Assembly (NCBI GenBank): GCA_900765165.1
Contig: CAAFQR010000043.1
Span: 1 to 20,336, forward strand
Source of the DNA: Veillonellaceae bacterium
GTDB lineage: Bacteria > Bacillota > Negativicutes > Veillonellales > Veillonellaceae
Direction: 5' to 3'
DNA: 20,336 nucleotides
The translations under genes were made by a program, and so were the position numbers. Positions 13,874 through 20,336 of this stretch are shown here, one piece after another; within the stretch, counting starts at the first letter, position 1; every line of letters starts with the position of its first letter. The notes under the pieces are model-generated. The model made no database searches. It saw only the letters and a list, made by a program, of their open reading frames with translations, and had not been told where the DNA came from.

Positions 13874-16156
13874 TTATTTTTTAGAATCTGCGTAATAGTT
13901 AATGAGACAACCAGACGCAATAATGGCTTTTTCTTCTTTGCCAATTTCGCCCAAGGTCAATGTAATGGTATCGGTTTTGCCTTCATGAATAACATAGCCG
14001 GTAAAGGTTTCATTATCGCTGAGTAAAATGTTACGTGCATTCGGAATCCAAATCAAATCACCAACACCAAATTTTGTGCTATCTGCTTCATCGATTAAGA
14101 ACGGCAACATACCCCAGTTCATAACATTACTGCGATACCGTTTCGTAGCATATTCGCGAGCAATATTTGCCGCGCCGCCTAAAACGCGTTGACAAGAAGC
14201 AGCCTGTTCACGAGCCGAACCATCACCAGGTTTATTTGCATAAATAGTGCTGCCAATGGAGGTGTGAGCTGCGAAATCACTTTCGCTACCGCTATAGTCT
14301 GTGTGAGCTTTTACAGCTTCGTACATAGCCTGCAAATCACCATTAGCTTCGCCATCCTGACGTGCTTTTTCAATAGTGCGAACAGCTTTAGCACGGCCTA
14401 CATATTCCGGAACTTTACGGCTTAATGCAAATTCAGACAATGCATACGGATCAGAACGATAAGACGACGTTTCACCAGACGGAATTAATTCGTCAGTAGT
14501 CGTTACCGGGTCATCAATATAAGCAGCAACTTTCAAGAGCACATTATCCTGCAAAGCCTGAATCTTCGGCCAAGCTTTAATGGACGGTGCATAGATTAAT
14601 TTTTCATTATCATCACCATGACCAAAACCGTTATACACTTTATGTTCATACGGTTTACCATCATAATGATATGGCGGAATCGTATCATCATAATCCACAT
14701 CAGTAGCCGGTGTTAAGGCCCCGCCATTCATAGCTGTTGCTGCAACGGAACGAGCATCCATAAGGGCTACCGAAGAAATCTGACCTTTACCCGGTTTAGA
14801 GCCTTCACGGTTCGGGAAGTTACGCGTTGCATGGCGAACGCTGAAGCCTTCATTGTTCGGCGTATCGCCAGCACCGAAGCACGGTCCACAGAAGGCCGTA
14901 CGCACAATCGCACCGGCTTCCATCAAGTCAATCAAGGCACCATTCTTCATCAATTCCAAGTAAATCGGCTGGCTAGATGGATATACACTGAAAGCAAAGC
15001 GACCATTACCAACACTCTTGCCACCAAGAATATTAGCCGCTGCTACGATATTTTCATACAAACCGCCGGAGCAACCTACGATAATCCCTTGATCGCAATG
15101 CATTTTGCCATCGAAGTATTTATCGGTTAAACCTAAGGACAATTCTTTATTATCTAACTGCGCTACAGCCTGTTCTTCGATGTGACGGAGCAAATCTAAG
15201 CCACCTTCGTTAACTTCTTTAATAGTGTATACATTGCTCGGATGGAACGGCATAGCAATCATAGATTCTACTTTATCTAAATCAACAACTACAACACCAT
15301 CATAGTAGGCAACGTCAGCCGGTTTCATTTCACGATAGGCGTCCGGACGACCATGAATAGTCAGGAAATCCTTTACGGTTTGGTCAGTTTTCCATATTGT
15401 AGACAAACAAGTCGTTTCTGTACTCATAACATCGATACCATTACGGAAATCCATGGACAAGGAGGCAATGCCAGGCCCTACGAATTCCATTACTTTGTTC
15501 TTAACAAACCCCGTTTTGAATACAGCTTTTTCAATAGCTAACGCCACGTCTTGAGGACCTACACCGTGTTTCGGTTTGCCGGTTAAATAAATAGCAATTA
15601 CATCTGGACGTTTAATATCATAGGTACGACCAAGCAATTGTTTTACCAATTCCGGACCACCTTCACCAATAGCCATAGTACCTAAGGCACCATAACGAGT
15701 GTGGCTATCAGAACCTAATATCATCTTGCCGCCGCCGGCCATCATTTCACGCATATACTGATGAATAACAGCCAAATGAGGTGGAACGTAAGTGCCACCG
15801 AAGCGTTTCACGGCCGATAAACCAAATACATGGTCATCTTCGTTAATAGTACCGCCTACAGCGCCGAGACTGTTATGGCAATTCGTCAAAACGTAAGGCA
15901 ATGGAAAATGATCCAAGCCACTAGCAATAGCAGTCTGAATAATCCCTACATACGTAATATCATGAGATGCTAATGCATCAAATTTCAACCGCAAATCATC
16001 CATACCCTCAGCTTGCTGATGCGCTTCTAAAATCCGATACGCCATCGTCCCTTTACGTGCTGTTGCCGCATCAACAGCCAAGCCCTTCTTAGCAGCTTCT
16101 TCAGGGGAGACTAACTCATCGTTAATTAAATATGTGCCATTTAACAAAGTAACCAT
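13874..16156 (-). CDS. Aconitase-superfamily hydratase, YbhJ-like
   Basis: 760-residue [4Fe-4S] hydro-lyase with the aconitase catalytic domain followed by the swivel domain. The three cluster cysteines are visible: C362 in GCSGG, and C423 and C426 in CGPC. GSDSHTRYG (148-156) corresponds to the aconitase DSHT block and NFPNREG (446-452) to the substrate-binding SRNF/GR region. The overall wording and length are closer to E. coli YbhJ-type proteins than to AcnA or AcnB, so citrate may not be the substrate. The frame extends to a TTG at 16183, but ATG 16156 has GGAGGT 5 bases upstream and starts a canonical MVTLLNGTYLIND. It lies 98 bp behind the DcuC-type carrier, probably as its second gene, under a CcpC-like regulator. 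Substrate is likely a hydroxy or unsaturated tricarboxylate (inference). Confidence 0.88.
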   Translation of the reverse strand: MVTLLNGTYLINDELVSPEEAAKKGLAVDAATARKGTMAYRILEAHQQAEGMDDLRLKFDALASHDITYVGIIQTAIASGLDHFPLPYVLTNCHNSLGAVGGTINEDDHVFGLSAVKRFGGTYVPPHLAVIHQYMREMMAGGGKMILGSDSHTRYGALGTMAIGEGGPELVKQLLGRTYDIKRPDVIAIYLTGKPKHGVGPQDVALAIEKAVFKTGFVKNKVMEFVGPGIASLSMDFRNGIDVMSTETTCLSTIWKTDQTVKDFLTIHGRPDAYREMKPADVAYYDGVVVVDLDKVESMIAMPFHPSNVYTIKEVNEGGLDLLRHIEEQAVAQLDNKELSLGLTDKYFDGKMHCDQGIIVGCSGGLYENIVAAANILGGKSVGNGRFAFSVYPSSQPIYLELMKNGALIDLMEAGAIVRTAFCGPCFGAGDTPNNEGFSVRHATRNFPNREGSKPGKGQISSVALMDARSVAATAMNGGALTPATDVDYDDTIPPYHYDGKPYEHKVYNGFGHGDDNEKLIYAPSIKAWPKIQALQDNVLLKVAAYIDDPVTTTDELIPSGETSSYRSDPYALSEFALSRKVPEYVGRAKAVRTIEKARQDGEANGDLQAMYEAVKAHTDYSGSESDFAAHTSIGSTIYANKPGDGSAREQAASCQRVLGGAANIAREYATKRYRSNVMNWGMLPFLIDEADSTKFGVGDLIWIPNARNILLSDNETFTGYVIHEGKTDTITLTLGEIGKEEKAIIASGCLINYYADSKK

Positions 16157-16254
16157 AATAGACCTCCATAACCAACTATCCAATCAAATTATTTCAAACA
16201 CCCTATGTTTTACTCGTATAGAACCAAATGTAGTCTGTAAAATTAACAACCTGC

Positions 16255-17529
16255 TTAGTACAGCATTAAGAACACAAGCATAGCCGTTGCAATAATCATG
16301 CCTGGTGCATTGCGTTTAGCCGTTTCCATTGAAGTCGTACCTGCCAAGGTGGCACAAATAATCATACCGCCGGCAACCGGCGACATAGTACGGCCTAATG
16401 CCCCAGCAATAGCTACTACACTACCCATGCTAGCCGGGTTAATGCCGAATTCAGCAGCATGAATTGTAACGGCCTTATTAAAAGCCACTGCCGCTGCATC
16501 GCCAGAACCACTCATAATACCTAAAAAGAAAGGACCTACGCCGGAACTAACCTTAGCAATTTCCGGATTACCAATCATTAAGGCTATCAGTTGCTGAATC
16601 AAGCCTACCGATTGTAAACCGGACACGAAAACCAATGCACAAATAATAATCCCAAAGACATGACCAAAAGATTCACCGGCACCTTTCCAAAATTCTTTGG
16701 AAATTACCTGGATGTCCTTTCTCGTTACCGCAAATGCACATATAACACCAATAATCATGGCATGAGAAATGGAGAAAGGTTTAAATATAGGGATAATGTT
16801 CATGCTCCCAGTAACCAAGATGATGATAGGTATTAATGGTACGATAGCGTACAAATAATTAACCTTAAAATTATTTTCTATCTCCGAATCATTTTCCCAT
16901 ACATATCCATGATCTTCACCTGTTACTTTGGCATAAATCCATAGAGATACTGCGCCGATAATGCCACATAACAACAATGGGTAAAAATGATTCGCTACAA
17001 CTTCTACGGGCCCAACCTGAGAGACGCTTACAACAATCGCATTTTGAGGATAACCCGGATTAAACATGGCCCCATATGTACCGGCATAAATAGCGGCACC
17101 TGCAATGGCCGGGTGAATACCGGCCGCTAACATAAGCGGAATTAAAATAGAACCTACCGCTGCCGAGCATCCCGCCGAACTCGTAATGGATACATTGATA
17201 AAGAACGTTACCAACACGGTAGCCGGAATCAACAATGACCCAGCCTTACGTAAAGGCTTTATCAACAGGTTAATCAAATGCTTATCGCATTCGGTATATT
17301 TCATAACCATTGCAAAACCCATAACGGCGATAATGGATTCAAACAATTTAGACTCCAACATCGCATGGGAAAATGCTTTAAACACATCATACGGGGCCCC
17401 GCCAATAAAACTTAACAGCATTCCCGACGTAAATAACACCAATCGCGTTTCATATCGTCGAATCAAACAGTAAATCGTAGCAATAACCACCACTATTGCC
17501 GAGATTGTCATCATTAACATGTTTGTCAC
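16255..17529 (-). CDS. DcuC-family C4-dicarboxylate carrier
   Basis: Integral membrane protein of 424 residues with about 12 hydrophobic segments. The C-terminal block SMGSVVAIAGALGRTMSPVAGGMIICATLAGTT, cited here in parts, aligns with E. coli DcuC around LGRTLSPVSG, and GSGDAAAVAFNKAV matches the DcuC GSGNAPFYAF region. DcuC carriers move C4-dicarboxylates by exchange or efflux in anaerobes; relatives carry other organic acids. The start is either GTG 17529 (AAAGGA 5 bases upstream) or ATG 17520 three codons later (AGGTGA upstream); the two cannot be separated by sequence. It is the first gene of a likely operon with the aconitase-like enzyme and is divergent from a LysR regulator, so it probably imports that enzyme's substrate or exports the product. 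Confidence 0.85.
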   Translation of the reverse strand: MTNMLMMTISAIVVVIATIYCLIRRYETRLVLFTSGMLLSFIGGAPYDVFKAFSHAMLESKLFESIIAVMGFAMVMKYTECDKHLINLLIKPLRKAGSLLIPATVLVTFFINVSITSSAGCSAAVGSILIPLMLAAGIHPAIAGAAIYAGTYGAMFNPGYPQNAIVVSVSQVGPVEVVANHFYPLLLCGIIGAVSLWIYAKVTGEDHGYVWENDSEIENNFKVNYLYAIVPLIPIIILVTGSMNIIPIFKPFSISHAMIIGVICAFAVTRKDIQVISKEFWKGAGESFGHVFGIIICALVFVSGLQSVGLIQQLIALMIGNPEIAKVSSGVGPFFLGIMSGSGDAAAVAFNKAVTIHAAEFGINPASMGSVVAIAGALGRTMSPVAGGMIICATLAGTTSMETAKRNAPGMIIATAMLVFLMLY

Positions 17530-17558
17530 CTATGTCCTTTTACCTAGTATGCGACTCT

Positions 17559-17567
17559 TCCTTTCAT
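17559..17567 (-). promoter_or_regulatory. Possible -10 of the DcuC-hydratase operon
   Basis: The minus strand reads TATTTAATG at 17567-17559, about 30 bases upstream of the start codon. The -35 position is poor, as expected for a LysR-activated promoter. Transcription near 17553 would put the 17609-17633 dyad at about -68. Confidence 0.35.
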
Positions 17568-17577
17568 TAAATAGTCC

Positions 17578-17606
17578 TTGGCTTATCGGCTGCGGCGGTA
17601 TATACT
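17578..17606 (+). promoter_or_regulatory. Promoter of the LysR gene
   Basis: TTGGCT (17578-17583) and TATACT (17601-17606) are spaced by exactly 17 bases. Start of transcription is expected near 17613, about 30 bases before the ATG and inside the dyad at 17609-17633. Confidence 0.65.
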
Positions 17607-17608
17607 AG

Positions 17609-17633
17609 CTATAAGAATCAGATTTTCTTATAG
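17609..17633. promoter_or_regulatory. LysR-type operator, 9-7-9 perfect dyad
   Basis: CTATAAGAA-TCAGATT-TTCTTATAG. It covers the predicted start of the lysR transcript and touches its ribosome site (TAGGAG, 17631-17636). It also lies about 68 bases upstream of the proposed start for the divergent DcuC-hydratase operon. That double position is the classic LysR arrangement: autorepression on one side and activation on the other. As RNA, the right arm could also mask the lysR ribosome site. Confidence 0.75.
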
Positions 17634-17642
17634 GAGTATGCT

Positions 17643-18524
17643 ATGGACGATAAAGATTTATTATTGCTTAAGACTTTATACGAAGAAAAAAACATCACTC
17701 ATACAGCACGTCGATTATTTATGTCGCAACCGGCACTAAGCGATCGATTACGTCGCCTAGAAAAAGAATTCGATTGCACCATTTTAATTCGTCGCCCTCG
17801 TGGTATTGAATTTACTACCGAAGGAGAATACTTATATCACTTCTTCAGCAAAACCTTCCAACAATACATCAACACCAAGGATGCCTTAGCCTCCAAGTCC
17901 AATGTAGCTAAAGGCTTACTACGCATTGGTTGCTCCAATGTATTCGCTAAATACCACATGCCTAAGCTCTTATCCCAATTTAAACAAGCCTATCCCGATA
18001 TAGACATCCAAATGAAAAGTGGCTATAGCCATAATCGCTATCGTGATTTTTTAGAAGGAAATCTCCATGTGTGCATCGCCCGTGGTGACCATAACTGGAG
18101 TGAAGAGAAGCGATTGCTGTGGCAAGAACCGTTATGCGTATTCAACAAAACACCGGTTACGATTCCTGAACTGGTTCACTTACCGTATATTCACTACCAA
18201 ACTGATCCCGTACTACAATCCGTGTTAGACGATTGGTGGTATGCGCACTTCCGACGACCGCCTAAAACTGTTATAGAAGTTGATGCCATGGACACTGCAT
18301 TAAAACTCGTCAATGAAAAGCTCGGCTTTACGTTACTTTCTCAAAGCTGTGGCCAAGATACGCCAGACATCCTGTATCAACCACTAACCAATGCAGATGG
18401 ATCTCCTATTTTGAGAAAAACATGGATGTATTATCGCCATTCCTACGAGCAACTCGCTGCGGTCAAAGCCTTTGTAGACTTTGTTATTCACTATACGCAG
18501 CCTTTGCTATTTCAATCCGTGTGA
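17643..18524 (+). CDS. LysR-family regulator, CcpC-like
   Basis: 293-residue LysR protein. The N-terminal winged helix-turn-helix (residues 1-60) includes ITHTARRLFMSQPALSDRLRRLEKEF, given in parts, followed by a linker helix and a periplasmic-binding-like effector domain from about residue 90. The effector domain (IARGDHNW, the DDWWYAHFRRPPKTVIEVDAM stretch, and LGFTLLSQ) resembles B. subtilis CcpC, the citrate-responsive regulator of citB (aconitase) and citZ. That fits its divergent neighbour, an aconitase-family hydratase with a carrier. Ribosome site TAGGAG lies 6 bases before the ATG. The protein probably binds the dyad at 17609-17633 and controls both itself and the divergent operon; citrate or a related acid is the inferred ligand. 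Confidence 0.9.
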   Translation: MDDKDLLLLKTLYEEKNITHTARRLFMSQPALSDRLRRLEKEFDCTILIRRPRGIEFTTEGEYLYHFFSKTFQQYINTKDALASKSNVAKGLLRIGCSNVFAKYHMPKLLSQFKQAYPDIDIQMKSGYSHNRYRDFLEGNLHVCIARGDHNWSEEKRLLWQEPLCVFNKTPVTIPELVHLPYIHYQTDPVLQSVLDDWWYAHFRRPPKTVIEVDAMDTALKLVNEKLGFTLLSQSCGQDTPDILYQPLTNADGSPILRKTWMYYRHSYEQLAAVKAFVDFVIHYTQPLLFQSV

Positions 18525-18682
18525 TTCTCTTTACGCATTTATAATATGCTTGTATTCGATATATTACAAACAGTTAATATTTTGTATCTAACATAGGCAA
18601 AATCTATTTCTAAATTTATAGATTTTTTATTAATCAATCAAAAATGTCCTTTATATAAACACAAAAAAGGCCTAAATATGCT

Positions 18683-18744
18683 AAAAACCCTGTAGCCAAG
18701 ACTGTGATGGCGTATTCGCCATAGTCCGTAGCTACAGGGTTTTT
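18683..18744. terminator. Bidirectional terminator between lysR and the phosphoesterase gene
   Basis: AAAAACCCTGTAGC (18683-18696) pairs perfectly with GCTACAGGGTTTTT (18731-18744). Inside, GACT...ATGGCG pairs with CGCCATAGTC, leaving a TATT loop. A T run follows the stem on both strands, suiting the convergent gene ends at 18524 and 18771. Confidence 0.9.
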
Positions 18745-18770
18745 ATTTCACAATATTCTATTTTAACACG

Positions 18771-20084
18771 CTATTTCTTCAAGGTTACCGTATCAAACTG
18801 TTTGCCGTCCGGCAAGAACGCCGACACGGTGAGCGCATTGCCCTTCTTGGAGATAACTAAATAGTTGTCCGCATCCGGATACGGTGAAATAAACTCATCC
18901 AGCGGGTGGGATCCCCAAATGTTGGCGTACTTCACGTCGCCGGCTACACCGGTAATGATGTAATACGGCCCCGTCGCAGAGCGCTTGAAGTTTTCAATAT
19001 GGCCGCGGCGCCGATACATATGATAATGACCGGACAACACCAAATCGACCTTATTCTGTTCAAAGATAGGCATGAAAAGCTCGCCCAAATCGGTGAAGCC
19101 TGGCGTCCAGTCAGGCCTCTTCGTGTTCGGATAGCGGAGCGCATCCTTGTGCATAAGCACAATCTTCCACGGCTTCTTCGTCTCAGCCAAATCCTTCTTA
19201 AGCCAAGCCACTTCCGCATCTCTCACCTTATTGCGGAACGCTTCCGGAATTTCCGTAAACTGCGTATTGAGCACCGCAAAGTGCACATCGCCATAATCAA
19301 AGGAATAATACTGATTACGGGCCAACGGATCGTCGTTGGAAGGGAACTGGAAGAAGTTCAAGTACGCCAACGGATGACGCACCTGCCAGTTCTTATCATA
19401 ATATTCGTGATTGCCGATAACGCCTACAAAGGGCACGTTTTCAGCCATCGGTTCCACCGCATCAAACCACGCATTCCACTGGCTGGCGTCTTCGCCATTA
19501 TCCACCAAATCGCCAATATTGATGAAGAAATTTGCCTCCGGATTTTGCGTATACGCAGTCTTCACCAAATTCGCCCAACCACGATAATCGGCCGACTGCG
19601 AGTCCGGGAACAGCAAGGCTGTGAAATCACCAGACACCTTTGTACTCAGCGGATGCCATTCGTCACGGCCGTCGCGGCCTACCCGATACACATACTCCGT
19701 ATTGGGCTCCAAGCCTTTTATTTCAGCCGTGTAAATATAACGTTTTTCACCGCCATCCTCAAAATTCTTGGAAACAGCGTCCACTGTTTGAATATTAAAA
19801 TCCGATTCATCAGCCTTCTTGTACTCCACAAGAGCCTGATCTTCCGGTAATAACGATTCCCACATAATCGTCCGTGACGTGGCCGGATCCTTCGTCATAA
19901 TCTGACGGATAAACTGAGCCTCCGTGCCCGCCATGGGCGTATATCGATAAAAATACGCCGACACATAGCGCACCGTTTTATGCCAAATATTTTGACCTAT
20001 AACAGTGAACTGTACCACGCCGGCGATGATAATTATAATCAACGCCACAACCGCGCCGATTCGCCGCCATAGTTTTCCTCTCAC
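18771..20084 (-). CDS. Membrane-anchored purple-acid-phosphatase-like metallophosphoesterase
   Basis: 437 residues from the preferred start. One transmembrane anchor (about 9-31, after an Arg/Lys-rich N-terminus) places the rest outside the membrane. A fibronectin-III-like PAP N-domain follows (about 60-150, with EPNTEYVYRVG), then a calcineurin-like catalytic domain with metal ligands in order: Asp161 (FPDSQS), GD at 191-192 (GDLVD), GNHE 224-227, His312 (VLMH) and GHYH 352-355. True purple phosphatases have DxG and GDxxY; here the Tyr position is Asp, so the metal pair may differ and the enzyme may not be purple. The frame is open to an ATG at 20105, but the GTG at 20084 has AAAGGAGG 7 bases upstream, so I start there. 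Substrate is unknown; an extracytoplasmic phosphate ester is likely. Confidence 0.87.
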   Translation of the reverse strand: MRGKLWRRIGAVVALIIIIIAGVVQFTVIGQNIWHKTVRYVSAYFYRYTPMAGTEAQFIRQIMTKDPATSRTIMWESLLPEDQALVEYKKADESDFNIQTVDAVSKNFEDGGEKRYIYTAEIKGLEPNTEYVYRVGRDGRDEWHPLSTKVSGDFTALLFPDSQSADYRGWANLVKTAYTQNPEANFFINIGDLVDNGEDASQWNAWFDAVEPMAENVPFVGVIGNHEYYDKNWQVRHPLAYLNFFQFPSNDDPLARNQYYSFDYGDVHFAVLNTQFTEIPEAFRNKVRDAEVAWLKKDLAETKKPWKIVLMHKDALRYPNTKRPDWTPGFTDLGELFMPIFEQNKVDLVLSGHYHMYRRRGHIENFKRSATGPYYIITGVAGDVKYANIWGSHPLDEFISPYPDADNYLVISKKGNALTVSAFLPDGKQFDTVTLKK

Positions 20085-20105
20085 TGAAAAACCTCCTTTT
20101 ACCAT

Positions 20106-20336
20106 GCTACACCACTACACAAAATTGCGACGACTTCGTACATCACGTCCCTTATCGCCGCCTGTAAAATAAACAGCCTCAACCACGCTTCATTGAGTAC
20201 TGTCATAAATCGAAACTATATAGCCTGCAATATACCAAGTATCATCTTTTCAAAAATATAGATATTGTTTACAAATTTTATTGCACACTAACCTTATGAC
20301 TTATGTTAAAGTATTTTAAAATAAAAATCAAATGCC
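20106..20336. other. Intergenic right edge, possible promoter reading out of the window
   Basis: No gene is visible. TTGCAC (20281-20286) and TGTTAA, 17 bases apart on the plus strand, could be a promoter for a gene beyond the edge. TGTAAAATAAAC at 20163-20174 also occurs at the hairpin at 10983 and, on the minus strand, beside the terminator at 13832. Confidence 0.25.

Noticed and set aside
18906..19850. Long open frame (314 codons) on the plus strand opposite the phosphoesterase
   Set aside because: It is antisense to a gene with a full set of metallophosphoesterase motifs, has no ribosome site and no recognisable protein features; it reflects the codon bias of the real gene.
1..20336. CRISPR array, prophage or insertion-sequence transposase
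   Set aside because: No regularly spaced direct repeats, no phage structural genes and no transposase or integrase frames were found.

Overview
The window reads as chromosomal DNA of an anaerobic, fermentative Firmicute, probably a member of the Negativicutes (Veillonella/Negativicoccus/Dialister/Megasphaera type). This rests on overall protein character, strong AGGAGG ribosome sites, a phosphotransacetylase, several organic-acid carriers and a pimelate-dependent (BioW) biotin route. The genus is inference; no rRNA or other marker is present.

Layout. (1) 111-5125, minus strand: a two-gene type III restriction-modification system (mod then res), clearly more AT-rich than the rest and probably acquired horizontally. 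(2) 5276-6420, minus: phosphate acetyltransferase (pta) with its own extended -10 promoter and a strong terminator. (3) 6559-9628: a minus-strand MFS exporter-type gene divergent from a plus-strand DASS/SLC13 anion symporter. The 346-bp gap between them holds a 16-bp dyad and a structured leader. (4) 9629-10444: a long non-coding stretch with a 225-bp nested inverted-repeat element that contains the likely terminator of the symporter gene, about 300 bp of unexplained sequence, and then a promoter with a BirA-type biotin operator. (5) 10445-13779, plus: a biotin-regulated cluster. It comprises a small S-component-like membrane protein that is not an obvious BioY, a single-chain fusion of pimeloyl-CoA synthetase (BioW) and KAPA synthase (BioF), and a MaoC-type hydratase, ended by a strong terminator. 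(6) 13874-18524: an aconitase-superfamily hydratase and a DcuC-family carrier (minus), divergent from a CcpC-like LysR regulator (plus). A perfect 9-7-9 dyad lies at the start of the lysR transcript and upstream of the carrier promoter. (7) 18771-20084, minus: a membrane-anchored purple-acid-phosphatase-like metallophosphoesterase.

How it works together. Most of the window concerns import or export of carboxylates and their use: pta (acetyl-CoA to acetyl phosphate), a DASS symporter, a DcuC carrier paired with an aconitase-like enzyme, and conversion of pimelate to KAPA. The most interesting unit is the biotin cluster. Its BirA-type operator suggests that the membrane protein ahead of bioW-bioF brings in pimelate or another biotin precursor, which the fused enzyme would then convert to KAPA without releasing pimeloyl-CoA to bulk solvent. 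Those functional links are inference. The other biotin genes (bioA, bioD, bioB, birA) are not in this window.
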